Source: Candidatus Poribacteria bacterium (GTDB lineage Bacteria; Poribacteria; WGA-4E; WGA-3G). Taken from it: a DNA stretch of 64,000 bases. The stretch's first letter is position 1; the number at the start of each line of letters is the position of its first letter. Of this stretch, positions 1-9,132 are shown piece after piece. The translations under genes and the position numbers were made by a program. The notes under the pieces were generated by a model. It did no database searches, was not told the origin of the DNA, and saw nothing but the letters and a program-made list of their open reading frames with translations. Where the stretch lies: the NCBI GenBank assembly GCA_028821605.1, contig JAPPFM010000010.1, positions 124,001 through 188,000 on the forward strand, written 5' to 3'.

Positions 1-525
1 ACTTTCATCACCCGTACAGAAGAAGGTGATCGCTGGATCGTGATTAATCGCCTCAGTGTGTACCGTCTTGATAATCGCAAGGTCTTTCGCCATTGATCCA
101 GTATGCGGTAACAACTCGCTGATCCATACACCGTCGCCACCGTTGTCGTACTTCTTGAATTCAAATATAGAGGGGGCGATTGGGAACTTATCCTGTCCTG
201 ATGTCATCGTTGTGAGACGTTGACCCATCCGGACGGATTCTGGGAGGTCGGTGTCAAACCATTTTCCCATATCCGGTTTGTAATCGTAGAGATCCAATTG
301 GGACGGGGCACCGGACATGAATAAGTAGATAGCACGTTTCGCCTTCGGCGCAAAGTGTGGTAACTCTGGTAGACCTCCGAATCTCGGTTTCGCTTGGCTT
401 TCGAGCGCATTGGCGACGACGTTGGGTAGCAGCGAGGCGAGTGCTGCACCACCGAGTCCTGACGCACATTTCCCGAAGAATTGGCGACGGGTTTCAAGTT
501 TCAGATATTCCTTAATTGGGTCCAT
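1..525 (-). CDS. DUF1501 domain protein, 5' part only
   Basis: The reading frame starts at ATG 525 and runs off the left edge; 175 codons are visible. The N-terminus carries a twin-arginine-like start (ETRRQFFGK, residues 11-19) followed by a small-residue hydrophobic stretch ([12 protein letters not shown]). A conserved block [17 protein letters not shown] follows near residue 70, and later [25 protein letters not shown]. These are hallmarks of DUF1501, exported proteins of the sulfatase/alkaline phosphatase superfamily common in planctomycetes and relatives. It lies downstream of the PSD1/cytochrome c gene on the same strand, which is the usual pairing; the two probably act together in the periplasm. 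The substrate is unknown. Confidence 0.9.
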   Translation of the reverse strand, partial: MDPIKEYLKLETRRQFFGKCASGLGGAALASLLPNVVANALESQAKPRFGGLPELPHFAPKAKRAIYLFMSGAPSQLDLYDYKPDMGKWFDTDLPESVRMGQRLTTMTSGQDKFPIAPSIFEFKKYDNGGDGVWISELLPHTGSMAKDLAIIKTVHTEAINHDPAITFFCTGDES

Positions 526-669
526 TGTGTACTAACTCCTTGCGCGGTTACAAACCGCACTGACGCAAGCCGCGTGTGGGCTTGCGGTTAACCATCTACT
601 CATCTCTGATACAATATTTAAATGCACGAGTAGATGGTTAAAATGTAGAAGGGCAAGTGATATGTCCTG
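526..669. repeat. intergenic inverted repeats between PSD1 and DUF1501 genes
   Basis: This gap holds a perfect 14-base inverted repeat, TTAACCATCTACTC at 588-601 and its complement at 628-641, separated by a 26-base AT-rich loop. Next to it is a shorter hairpin, CGCAAGCC/GGCTTGCG with a 7-base loop, and a GCGGTT/AACCGC pair of the kind seen elsewhere in the window. It could be a processing hairpin or attenuator between two cotranscribed genes, or a dispersed palindromic element. There is no T-run typical of a strong terminator. Confidence 0.7.
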
Positions 670-3600
670 CTATCCCTTATTTAGGACTTCGTCCAGATTG
701 AGAATCAGATTTGCAATCATCGTCCATGCAGCGACTTCGACTGCATCTAAGGTTTCATCAGGCGGTGATTCACCGACAGCAATCAGTTCTTTGGCTGCTT
801 CTGGGTTCGCCTCAAACTCTTGATAGTGGATTTGGAACGTCTCCAGTAGCAATGTTTCCTCCTTCGGTTTCGGGAGACGGGCAGTTGCCATCTCAAAGAT
901 GTAAGCGATGCGTGCTTCCGGTGTTTCGCCACCCTCCTTGATGGTGCGTTCTGCAAAAGCGCGCGCCGCTTCAAAGAACTGCGGATCGTTCATCAGCATT
1001 AACGCCTGCATCGGTGTATTGGTACGTTCACGACGGATTGTGCAAGCTTCACGCGATGGTGCGTCCAGAATGTTCATCTGTGGCGGCGGTGCAGTACGTT
1101 TCCAGAATGTGTAGAGGCTCCGGCGATACACTTTATCAGCACCGGTATCTTTAACAAACGTGTCGGTGTTGGATCCGGTAAACCCGACTGCTTTCCAGAG
1201 TCCGTCCGGTTGCGGCGGTTTGACGCTCGGACCCCCAACTTTAGTATACAACAAATTGCTGAGGGCAAGCGCGTTATCACGCACGATTTCGGCATCAAGC
1301 CGGTATCTTGGACTGCGGGAGAGCAAGGCGTTATCCGCATCACGCTCCAGTTTTTCAGGTGTGACCTGTGCGCTCTGTCGGTATGTTGCCGAGGTGAGCA
1401 TCAATTTCAACATCGTTTGCACATCCCATCCAGACGCAATAAATTCGGTCGCGAGCCAATCGAGAAGTTCCGGATGCACCGGCGGTGTGCCTTGTGTGCC
1501 GAAATCCTCTGATGTTTTCACAATCCCCATGCCGAAGACGTTTTGCCAGAATCGGTTAATGGCGACACGCGCAGTAAGCGGGTGTTCCGGTGAAAGGAGC
1601 CATTTCGCAAAGCCGAGACGGTTCGGTGTTGCGTCTTCCGGCATCGGTGATAGTATTGCCGGGGTTTGCGGATAAACCTGTTCCTCTCGGTTTTGGTATT
1701 CACCGCGTGCTAAGACATAAGCACCTCTCGGTTCCTCTCGCTCTTGCATCACGAGTGTAGTCGTGAGGGACCCATCGAGTGTATTCCGCTTTCCCTGGAC
1801 CTCTGATAAGTCAGCGAATAGATCTTTCAGATCTGCGAATGCGCGCTGTGCATTTTCATTGACTGTCTTATCAAGTGGGATATTCCTTCGATAATAATCC
1901 CGAATTTGGTCTTTCTGTGCAGTCTCACGTTCGCCGCGAGATGTGCCAGCGATATCGACAATATTTGATGGAATCATCGGTGGCGCGCTTTCGAGACGGA
2001 AATAGAAGCCAGAAGGTCCTGAATAGTTGACAACTTTCAGAAGTAGGGTATTGTTACCCGGTTTGAGATTGACCTGTACCTGTTCTTGATCGGCGGCAGC
2101 ATCTCGTTGGACATTTTTGGCGAGGAGTTCAGTGCCGTTCATCCAAACCTTCAGGGCATCGTTGCTCCCGATGTGCAAAAGTGCTTTCTGTTGTGTGACA
2201 GAAGATATGTTTCGGAAGAGATAGGTCGCACTGTTTTCACCGACAATATCGTTATGTACCTGTTCGTCAACCCAGTGTGTCTGCTGCTCCCACTTGATGG
2301 TCTTACCGTTCACCTCATAAGTAGCCCCTGTGTTGACGTTTTTCGTTTCGGGTTCGTAGACCTGATAGAAGGCGAGATTACCGTGTTCAGCGGTGAACGG
2401 ACCCGCAGCGTGCCAGTTTCCTAATCCTATCTTAGAACCGATGGGGTAAATCGTTGCTGCATCTGTGAGCGCAAGTCGGAATCGCCCTAATTGCTTCTGA
2501 CGTAGGTCAAACTCATGTTTCAGACGAATTTTCAACTGACCGCCTTCCGTTCCAAAGGGCGCAGCGACAAGAAAGATCGCTTGTCGATTTTGGTTTCTTC
2601 TGTCGAGTGCCCATCCAGTCTCGGGTTTATCGTCAATAGCGTTTGCGATGACACCACCGAGATTGCCTTCACCCATGACTTGCTCGTGGTCTGCCCACGC
2701 TTGCACGACTTGGATAGGTGTCCATGGATCGTCGGGGTCGGGGCTTTCGGTTTCGCCTTCCACGCTTGCATCATCTGTCGATGTGACTTCTGTTTCCGCT
2801 TCAGTGTCAGCGGTGGTTTCACTTTCCGTTTCCGCTTCAGCGTCAGGCGTATTTTCTGCCTGTGCTTCTTCAGCATCAGCATCAACGGTGCTTCCTGCCT
2901 CTGCTTGCGTTTCAGCATTAGCCTCGGTATCGGTGTTTTCCGTTTCGGCAGGTGTCTCGCCATCATCCGCTGCGGGTGGCGCAATGAAAAGCGCGAAGTC
3001 GGTCAAGACGACGTTACCGTTACTACTTCTACCGATTCCACCTTTCGGCAGGGATTCGTGCTTGATACCTTCTAATCGCACCGCACTCCATTTGCCGGGC
3101 GGTAGGTCTACAATAACCTCGTAGGTTTCCTGTTCAGGATTGGGACCGCTGGCTAATATAGAGTTATCCTCTAAGATTTCAAGCGTCGCCCCACCTTTTG
3201 AGGAGAGCGAGGTCGGTTTCAGTGTTGTCCAATGCGGTATCCTGTTTTCCCAAGCGATTTGCGTCGCATCGAGCTCCGGGATAGATGCTTTGGTCTGTGC
3301 GTCTAACTCGGTGATCTGTTCATCAAACGCGGCGAGTTCTGCTTCCTGCTCCGGGGTCGGCAACTTCACAACCGGGGGCGAATCCTTGCGGTTGCCGTCC
3401 ATCGCGTTTTCAGTGATATTGTTGAAATAGGCGTAGAGTTGATAGAATTCCTTCTGCGTGATCGGATCGTATTTATGATCGTGGCACTGCGCGCATCCCA
3501 CAGTTAATCCCATCCAGACGCTGGAGGTGGTGTCGGCTCTGTCGATCGCGTACTGAACATAGTATTCCTCATCAATCGAACCGCCTTCACTTGTCGTGAC

Positions 3601-4515
3601 GTGGCATCTGTTAAAGCCGGTGGCGATCTTTTGTTCAAGCGTCGGTTCTGGTAAGAGGTCCCCTGCCAACTGCTCAATCGTGAACTGATCGAACGGCATA
3701 TTTTTGGTAAATGCCTCAATAACCCAATCGCGATAGGGCCACATTTCACGGTAGTTATCTAAATGGAGTCCGTGCGTATCGCCGTAGCGTGCGACATCGA
3801 GCCAGAAGCGTGCAAGGTGCTCGCCGTATTCGGGCTTTGCCATGAAAGCATCAATAACTTTTTCGTAAGCGTCGGGTGAATCGTCTGCAAGGAATTGATG
3901 GATCTCTTCGCGTGTTGGTGGTAAGCCAGTAAGATCAAAACTTAGGCGGCGGATGAGCGTCCGTTTATCGGCTTCACTTGCGGGTTGTAAGCCTTCCTTT
4001 TCAAGGCGTGAGAGGATGAAGGCATCAATCGGATTTCTGACCCAACCATCGTTCTTCACATCCGGTGGTGTCGGGCTGACTGGTGTGGTGAACGCCCAGT
4101 GCTCTTCCCATTTCGCACCTTCGCGAATCCATTGTGTGATGGCTTCGATCTGCTCCGGTGTCAGGGTCTTATTGAAGCCCGCTGGGGGCATGCGGTAGGT
4201 GTCATCATCGGATATGATGCGGAGATGGAGTTCACTCTCTTCCGGTTTATTGGGGACGATTATCGGGTAACCGCTCGGTTCAGAGAATGCTCCCGCTTTC
4301 GTATCAAGCCGCAGATTAGCCTGTCGAGCCTTGGCATCCGGTCCATGGCAGGCATAGCAATTGTTCGCAAGAATCGGACGGATGTCGAGATTGTAATTTA
4401 TATTCGCTTGTTCCGTTTCGTGATGTTCTGCAGATGCCGTGGATAGTCCTAACACGGCGAGGCAGAAACACGCCAATAGAGCTATTAGTGGAATCGTAGT
4501 GTTAGCGATCTTCAC
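670..4515 (-). CDS. PSD1 / planctomycete cytochrome c (DUF1549-DUF1553) protein
   Basis: An exported 1,281-residue protein, probably periplasmic. After a signal peptide (TIPLIALLACFCLAVLGLSTASA) comes a heme-binding CYACH motif with the PSCyt1 context GPDAKARQANLRLD. DUF1549 follows (VRNPIDAFILSRL...RLSFDLTGLPPT), and DUF1553 is C-terminal (LTARVAINRFWQNVFG..IVKTSEDFG). Between them lies an unusual acidic Ala/Glu/Thr-rich insert at about residues 510-598, which makes the protein longer than most family members. I place the start at GTG 4515 because GGGAGAG lies just upstream and the signal peptide begins there. An upstream in-frame ATG at 4626 lies 9 bases past a consensus -10 and could be a leaderless alternative. 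The family's reaction is not established. Confidence 0.9.
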   Translation of the reverse strand: MKIANTTIPLIALLACFCLAVLGLSTASAEHHETEQANINYNLDIRPILANNCYACHGPDAKARQANLRLDTKAGAFSEPSGYPIIVPNKPEESELHLRIISDDDTYRMPPAGFNKTLTPEQIEAITQWIREGAKWEEHWAFTTPVSPTPPDVKNDGWVRNPIDAFILSRLEKEGLQPASEADKRTLIRRLSFDLTGLPPTREEIHQFLADDSPDAYEKVIDAFMAKPEYGEHLARFWLDVARYGDTHGLHLDNYREMWPYRDWVIEAFTKNMPFDQFTIEQLAGDLLPEPTLEQKIATGFNRCHVTTSEGGSIDEEYYVQYAIDRADTTSSVWMGLTVGCAQCHDHKYDPITQKEFYQLYAYFNNITENAMDGNRKDSPPVVKLPTPEQEAELAAFDEQITELDAQTKASIPELDATQIAWENRIPHWTTLKPTSLSSKGGATLEILEDNSILASGPNPEQETYEVIVDLPPGKWSAVRLEGIKHESLPKGGIGRSSNGNVVLTDFALFIAPPAADDGETPAETENTDTEANAETQAEAGSTVDADAEEAQAENTPDAEAETESETTADTEAETEVTSTDDASVEGETESPDPDDPWTPIQVVQAWADHEQVMGEGNLGGVIANAIDDKPETGWALDRRNQNRQAIFLVAAPFGTEGGQLKIRLKHEFDLRQKQLGRFRLALTDAATIYPIGSKIGLGNWHAAGPFTAEHGNLAFYQVYEPETKNVNTGATYEVNGKTIKWEQQTHWVDEQVHNDIVGENSATYLFRNISSVTQQKALLHIGSNDALKVWMNGTELLAKNVQRDAAADQEQVQVNLKPGNNTLLLKVVNYSGPSGFYFRLESAPPMIPSNIVDIAGTSRGERETAQKDQIRDYYRRNIPLDKTVNENAQRAFADLKDLFADLSEVQGKRNTLDGSLTTTLVMQEREEPRGAYVLARGEYQNREEQVYPQTPAILSPMPEDATPNRLGFAKWLLSPEHPLTARVAINRFWQNVFGMGIVKTSEDFGTQGTPPVHPELLDWLATEFIASGWDVQTMLKLMLTSATYRQSAQVTPEKLERDADNALLSRSPRYRLDAEIVRDNALALSNLLYTKVGGPSVKPPQPDGLWKAVGFTGSNTDTFVKDTGADKVYRRSLYTFWKRTAPPPQMNILDAPSREACTIRRERTNTPMQALMLMNDPQFFEAARAFAERTIKEGGETPEARIAYIFEMATARLPKPKEETLLLETFQIHYQEFEANPEAAKELIAVGESPPDETLDAVEVAAWTMIANLILNLDEVLNKG

Positions 4516-4635
4516 AGGAATTCTCTCCCTTTTCAGCGTTGTAGGCAGCATAACATAAAAACGCACGCTGCAACTTGCTATAACAATTAGCAATTGTGAC
4601 GCTTCATTAACCAAAAGGTTTAGCAATGTTGTTAT

Positions 4636-4664
4636 ATTTTACGGTACGGTTGCGCTTTTGTCAA
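4636..4664 (-). promoter_or_regulatory. sigma70-type promoter for the PSD1/DUF1501 pair
   Basis: On the minus strand TTGACA (plus 4659-4664) and TAAAAT (plus 4636-4641) are separated by exactly 17 bases. Transcription would begin near 4629 and leave an untranslated leader of about 114 bases before GTG 4515. Confidence 0.7.
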
Positions 4665-4673
4665 ACATTTTTC

Positions 4674-4702
4674 TTGACAATTTCAAAAAATTGTCCTACA
4701 AT
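4674..4702 (+). promoter_or_regulatory. near-consensus promoter with palindromic spacer
   Basis: TTGACA at 4674-4679 and TACAAT at 4697-4702 are 17 bases apart. A perfect palindrome, GACAATTT-CAAA-AAATTGTC (4676-4695), overlaps the -35 and fills most of the spacer, so a dimeric repressor could sit there. It drives the PD-(D/E)XK gene at 4818 and lies back-to-back with the minus-strand promoter at 4636-4664. Confidence 0.75.
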
Positions 4703-4817
4703 GTTCTCAACGGGGATTACCTAAGTTAATACGTTTTTTCATTGTTGCTCACACCAGTCAGCACGCTTTGATGAACATTCAGATGCCGTAATTGGCAGGC
4801 AGTTCGAGGATTCCACA

Positions 4818-5441
4818 ATGGCATTTAGTGATTTCAAGACGATCCCTGACGTTCAGAAAAAATTTGGCATCCGACACATCGAAAATGATTTTATAAAGAT
4901 TGAAAAAAACGTGTCACCTTCGGAACAATTTCTGCAAGAATTGGAATTTAGCAGACAGTACATTCCTATTTTTGCTTCCGAGGGAGCGAGGTGTGAAGCT
5001 GTTATCTTTCCCATTTTGCGAGAGGTCTACAAAAAGTACGCTAAACACTACGCCCTCTGGATAAAGGAACCCCTTGCCTACGATGAAACGCTGAGCGGCA
5101 CGCCCGATTACTTTGTCTCAACAAGATCCGAATTGGGCAAGCTCATTGTAGGCACTCCGTTGATAATACTCGTTGAGGCAAAGAAGAACGACTTTGAGCA
5201 AGGCTGGGGACAATGTTTAGCGGAATTGGTAGCGGCACAAAAAATAAACGAGAACGCGGAGGTGCCCGTGCACGGTATTGTCAGTGACGGGAGATCGTGG
5301 GAATTTGGACACCTCGTTGGTGATGCCTTTACTCAGAACAGAACGAGTTTTAGTGTGGAGGATATGCCGTCCCTTTTTGGGGCAATTAATTCTGTCTTCA
5401 AAGCGGCAAACGAGTTTTCTCGGAAGACATCCGCCGAGTAA
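4818..5441 (+). CDS. PD-(D/E)XK nuclease-like protein
   Basis: A 207-residue soluble protein. Residues 94-97 (GTPD), 120-122 (EAK) and Q132/E136 give the order G-x-P-D ... E-x-K ... Q-x(3)-E of the restriction-endonuclease-like fold, with hydrophobic strands (LIILVEAK) around it. The N-terminal part resembles the nuclease-like lobe often found at the front of type I restriction HsdR-type proteins, but no helicase or methyltransferase gene is adjacent. It is a single-gene unit with its own strong promoter. Possible roles are a solitary restriction-type nuclease or a protein that only kept the fold. I do not recognise a named family. Confidence 0.6.
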   Translation: MAFSDFKTIPDVQKKFGIRHIENDFIKIEKNVSPSEQFLQELEFSRQYIPIFASEGARCEAVIFPILREVYKKYAKHYALWIKEPLAYDETLSGTPDYFVSTRSELGKLIVGTPLIILVEAKKNDFEQGWGQCLAELVAAQKINENAEVPVHGIVSDGRSWEFGHLVGDAFTQNRTSFSVEDMPSLFGAINSVFKAANEFSRKTSAE

Positions 5442-5459
5442 AATACTGATGTAATCTGT

Positions 5460-6227
5460 CTATTGCCCGCCAATTTTCTCAAAAATAATAACATGCTGCC
5501 ACGGTAGGTCCTTGAGTGTCTCTATCCAAGAAAGCGGATGCGGTGTCGCCTCCTTAATCACTTGCAACTCACTCATCTTGTGCAAACGTTTGATCGGAAC
5601 ATGCGGGTCTTCAGCGCGGTATTCTACGAAAACGACTCTGCCGCCCGGTTTGAGCGCACGGCAGATATTCTGCATCATCTCATACGGATGCGAAAACTCA
5701 TGATAGACATCTACCATAATGGCGAGATCAACCGAATTCGGGGGCAATTTCGGATCGGTAATTGTGCCTAAGACTCCTTTGATATTGGTAATACCTTCTT
5801 CTGCCATCTTCTCAGCAAGGATATCAAGCATTTCCTGCTGAATTTCAACACCGTAAATGACACCTGTCTCGCCGATTTTCGGTGAGATTTTCCGAGCGAT
5901 ATAGCCTGTGCCGATCCCGATATCCGCAACAACATCCCCCTCTTTGAGGTTCAGCAGCTCAACGAGGCGGTTCGGCATCTCTTCACGTTCACGTTCCGGA
6001 CGTTCCAACCATTCCGCCCCTTGGTGCCCCATTACGTGAGAAATTTCGCGACCCATATAGAACTTGCCGATCCCGTCTCGACTTGGTGTACGCTGTTCAT
6101 AGCGTGTACTCGCTGGACGTGTGTACGCTGTCTCTGATTGCGACTCGCCGCTTGGCACCGTTGGGGCATACGTTAGCAGAAAACCCACGCCGACAATGCA
6201 TGTCAAAACATAAAATTTCCTAAGCAT
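5460..6227 (-). CDS. exported class I SAM-dependent methyltransferase
   Basis: A 255-residue protein with an N-terminal hydrophobic segment (FYVLTCIVGVGFLLTYAP) that looks like a signal peptide or anchor. The catalytic domain shows motif I VADIGIGTGYIAR, an acidic end to strand 2 (GVEIQQEML), motif III-like VDLAIMVDVYHEF and motif IV LKPGGRVVFVEY. A methyltransferase predicted to leave the cytoplasm is odd, because SAM is cytoplasmic; the segment may instead anchor the enzyme with its domain inside. It is the last gene of the minus-strand operon that starts with two PhyH-like genes. The substrate is unknown. Confidence 0.8.
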   Translation of the reverse strand: MLRKFYVLTCIVGVGFLLTYAPTVPSGESQSETAYTRPASTRYEQRTPSRDGIGKFYMGREISHVMGHQGAEWLERPEREREEMPNRLVELLNLKEGDVVADIGIGTGYIARKISPKIGETGVIYGVEIQQEMLDILAEKMAEEGITNIKGVLGTITDPKLPPNSVDLAIMVDVYHEFSHPYEMMQNICRALKPGGRVVFVEYRAEDPHVPIKRLHKMSELQVIKEATPHPLSWIETLKDLPWQHVIIFEKIGGQ

Positions 6228-6297
6228 CGGTTTTGTACTACCCTCCTTTTATCCTGGCAATCCTAAAATCCTGCAAATCCTGATTTAGATAATAGTT

Positions 6298-7338
6298 TTA
6301 CCACCTTCCGAGGTAAAGTCCCCGGTTTTCCATCGGCATCGGCACCCGTATACCTTGCTGTCGTTGTGAATCAACGATTGCGAAGACCATCTCGGTGCTT
6401 CGGTGTGCAAGATGAATATTGCCTTGTGTCTCGGTATCGGTGTCAATCGCATCAACGATGTCTTCAATACAACCGACAGTACCACTTTTCCGTTCATAAG
6501 GTGGAAATTGCGTTTCCAAAATCTCGTTAAATTGTCCTTGCCGTTTGCGGAGATGAAAACCGAGTCCATTATTGAGCGCACGCACTGTGCCGTTGCTACA
6601 ATTCACCTCGAATTCGTAAGCCGTGCCGGGGATACTGATACCGTTGATACCATTCTGAAAACGGATAAATCCCATGACGATACCGGGATCGGATTCCGTG
6701 CGGTTGTCCTCGAAATCAGCGTCGTCAACGGCAACGTTGCCTTGCACGTATTCTATTGGAGAATCGCTTGCCAAAAAGAGGAGCATATCCGCTGCGTGTG
6801 TATATCCCCAAAGCGCAGAGCCTCCGCTGTAAGCGATAATAGAACGTCTGTCGCCAAGTTCACCGCTTTCGAGAATTTCACGCATTTTGATGTATCCTGG
6901 TGTGTAACGCCGCTGCGTGCCGAGGTTGAACTTGACATTATATTTTTCGCATACCTCTACCATCGCATCTGCTTCTTCCATAGAAGCGCAAAGCGGTTTG
7001 TCGCAATAGATACCCTTCACGCCGTTTTCAGCAGCAAATTCTGTAATCTCAGCGTGGTTGCCGGGACGTGTAGCGATGCTGACAATATCCGGTTTTTCTT
7101 CAACGATCATCTCGCGATAATCTAAGTAGTACTTCGGTATCTCCCATTTGTTGCAGACGTATTGTGCCTTCTCTTCGACCACATCTGCGGCGGCGACAAG
7201 TTCTGTCCGCTCGAAAGCAGTATATCCCGCTGCGTGCGAATAGGGTAACGTGCCGTGTGGTGTCGCACGAACTTCCTCATCAATTGTACCACCCATTCTG
7301 CCACAGCCAACAATACAAACACGGTATTGAGTTCCCAT
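6298..7338 (-). CDS. Gfo/Idh/MocA family oxidoreductase
   Basis: A 346-residue NAD(P)-dependent oxidoreductase. The Rossmann fingerprint VCIVGCGRMGG is at the N-terminus, and the family's EKP-like motif appears as CDKPLCASMEEAD around residue 115. The C-terminal alpha/beta domain follows. GGAGGA lies 5 bases before ATG 7338. It sits between the PhyH-like pair and the methyltransferase on one strand with short gaps (64 and 70 bases), so the four are probably cotranscribed. Family members oxidise or reduce sugars, inositols and related compounds; the substrate cannot be read from the sequence. Confidence 0.9.
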   Translation of the reverse strand: MGTQYRVCIVGCGRMGGTIDEEVRATPHGTLPYSHAAGYTAFERTELVAAADVVEEKAQYVCNKWEIPKYYLDYREMIVEEKPDIVSIATRPGNHAEITEFAAENGVKGIYCDKPLCASMEEADAMVEVCEKYNVKFNLGTQRRYTPGYIKMREILESGELGDRRSIIAYSGGSALWGYTHAADMLLFLASDSPIEYVQGNVAVDDADFEDNRTESDPGIVMGFIRFQNGINGISIPGTAYEFEVNCSNGTVRALNNGLGFHLRKRQGQFNEILETQFPPYERKSGTVGCIEDIVDAIDTDTETQGNIHLAHRSTEMVFAIVDSQRQQGIRVPMPMENRGLYLGRW

Positions 7339-7402
7339 TGGATTCCTCCATTGCGTTTCGCTGTTGAGATCAGGAGATTGTTCCTATCGTGAAAAGTTTC
7401 CG

Positions 7403-8242
7403 CTAAACTGTCAACTTCACAACGTCTTGTTTGACGATCTCTTTTGTATGTCCATAGGATGCCGTTTGCACGAGTTCTTGAACTTCAGGTGTTAAACGGT
7501 TGACGATTTTCTCTGGTAAACTTTGCTTACCGTCGTATTGCGGACGGTAGCGGAGAATAAGGAAACGTCTGTCACGATCCTTCGGTTTCCAGCGCAAGAC
7601 CCCGTGCGTCAAGAGTTCAGAGATAACGAGAAAATCGCCCGCCTTAGGTGTGAGATTGGTGAAAACATCATCTGGTTCGGGGTCAATGCCGTCGGGTCCT
7701 GGGGTAAGGAGGTCTTCAGGTCTCTCGAATTTGCTCTTATGCGAACCCGGGATGACAATAAGCCCACCGTCGCCGGGCTCGACATCCGTCAGATAGAAGA
7801 ACGCCACGAAGTCGTTGCAGTAGATTTGGCTATTTTGAACTTCATAGCGGGTGAGCCAGTGCCGTCCTTCGCGTGCGCAGTGCAAACCTGCTGGATTTGT
7901 TCCCATTGCTAGTCTGTCCGGATTGTGCTGTTCAAGTGTGAGCGTGCCAGTAACAAACCGCGGCTTATCGAAGGTGAACTCTTTGATAAGGGGCCAGATA
8001 GCCGGATGCACTGTCATCGCTTCAAGTGACCGATCGAAAGCGAATCCGTGTTCGTATCTTCCACCTTTGCCGGGTTCTAAGTCGCGGGGACGCGTCGTAA
8101 ATTCTTCGGGACGTTCATCAAGGGGCGTATGAATATATCGATCCACAGCCTCTTGTGCCTCCTTGAGTGCATCCCCTTTGACTGCCCCTTTGATGTGTAA
8201 ATAGCCTGTAACGTCAAATAGATAACGTTGTTCTGGTGTCAT
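7403..8242 (-). CDS. phytanoyl-CoA dioxygenase (PhyH)-family protein
   Basis: A 279-residue member of the Fe(II)/2-oxoglutarate oxygenase superfamily. It starts TPEQRYLFDVTGYLHIKGAV, the usual PhyH opening, and has the core GDGGLIVIPGSHKSKFERP and the distal histidine-arginine region LTHGVLRW...RFLILRYRPQ. The first metal motif is not a plain HxD: the conserved candidates are LHCARE and YCNDFV. It is a tandem paralogue of the next gene upstream (8255-9070), with only 12 bases between them, and AAGGAA precedes the ATG. The natural substrate is unknown; the family hydroxylates many small molecules. Confidence 0.88.
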   Translation of the reverse strand: MTPEQRYLFDVTGYLHIKGAVKGDALKEAQEAVDRYIHTPLDERPEEFTTRPRDLEPGKGGRYEHGFAFDRSLEAMTVHPAIWPLIKEFTFDKPRFVTGTLTLEQHNPDRLAMGTNPAGLHCAREGRHWLTRYEVQNSQIYCNDFVAFFYLTDVEPGDGGLIVIPGSHKSKFERPEDLLTPGPDGIDPEPDDVFTNLTPKAGDFLVISELLTHGVLRWKPKDRDRRFLILRYRPQYDGKQSLPEKIVNRLTPEVQELVQTASYGHTKEIVKQDVVKLTV

Positions 8243-8254
8243 TTTTCGTTCCTT

Positions 8255-9070
8255 TTAGGTGAGTTGGACATGTTCACTTTTGACAATATCCTTGATATGT
8301 GTATAAGATGCGGGTTGTGAAAGTTCAAGGGTTTCGGGGGAAAGTCGTTTCATTACTTCAGGTGGAAATGGGTCCCGGTGTCCTCTGGCATCTTGGAAAA
8401 ACTGTGTTTTGTAACGCAAGATGAGGAACCTTCGATATCGATCCTTCGGTTTCCAGATGAGCACCCCGTGTGTCAGCAGTTCGGACAGGACAATCGCATC
8501 GCCAGCGCGCGCTGTCACATTAACTAACGCCGGATGCAGTTCGTCCGCTGGATTCTCTGGATCCGGGAAGAAGAGCCCCTCTGGACGTTCAAATTTCGCT
8601 TTGTGGGAACCCGGTAGTACGACTAAACCCCCATCGCCGGGAAGGACATCGGCGAAATAAAAGAAAACAACGAAGTCGTTGCAGTGAACCCGTCCGTCCC
8701 TGACATCATGGCGACGCGTCTGCCATCCACAATCTTCACGCGCACAGTGCAACTTGCCGATAACCTGATCATGTTCTGGTCTTTTGGCAACGAGACTGCC
8801 TCGATTAAAACGAGGTTTATTACCGGTGAGTTCCTTCACAATTGGCCATGTTTTCGGGTGAAGTGTGAGTGCCTCAAGCGATTTGTCGAACGAGAAACCG
8901 TTGGAATAGCCACCACCGCCATAACTAATACCGGGCGGGAGTTCATCCTCTGGTGTTTGGACGCATCGTTCAACAGCATCCTGTGCGTTTTTCAATTCTT
9001 CATCACTGAGGACGTTTTTGAGGTGGATGTACCCTGTTAAGTCAAAAAGGTATCGCTGTTTGGGTGTCAT
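8255..9070 (-). CDS. phytanoyl-CoA dioxygenase (PhyH)-family protein, tandem paralogue
   Basis: A 271-residue PhyH-like protein, first gene of the minus-strand operon. The start is ATG 9070, preceded by GGAGAGGGG, rather than an upstream ATG at 9115. Key segments are TPKQRYLFDLTGYIHLKNV, LHCARED, VHCNDFVVFFYFADV, GDGGLVVLPGSHKAKFERP and LTHGVLIW...RFLILRY. It is strongly similar to the 7403-8242 protein along its whole length, so the two arose by duplication. As in that protein, the standard HxD iron ligands are not obvious. Confidence 0.88.
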   Translation of the reverse strand: MTPKQRYLFDLTGYIHLKNVLSDEELKNAQDAVERCVQTPEDELPPGISYGGGGYSNGFSFDKSLEALTLHPKTWPIVKELTGNKPRFNRGSLVAKRPEHDQVIGKLHCAREDCGWQTRRHDVRDGRVHCNDFVVFFYFADVLPGDGGLVVLPGSHKAKFERPEGLFFPDPENPADELHPALVNVTARAGDAIVLSELLTHGVLIWKPKDRYRRFLILRYKTQFFQDARGHRDPFPPEVMKRLSPETLELSQPASYTHIKDIVKSEHVQLT

Positions 9071-9132
9071 TATGCCCCTCTCCGTCTGTAATTGACGTAT
9101 GTTGATAAAGTCCACTGACCGTTTGCGCGAGA

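Noticed and set aside
2515-3124. Long plus-strand frames opposite the PSD1 gene
   Set aside because: They arise from the biased GAA/GCA-rich acidic insert read on the other strand; no ribosome site or family signature.
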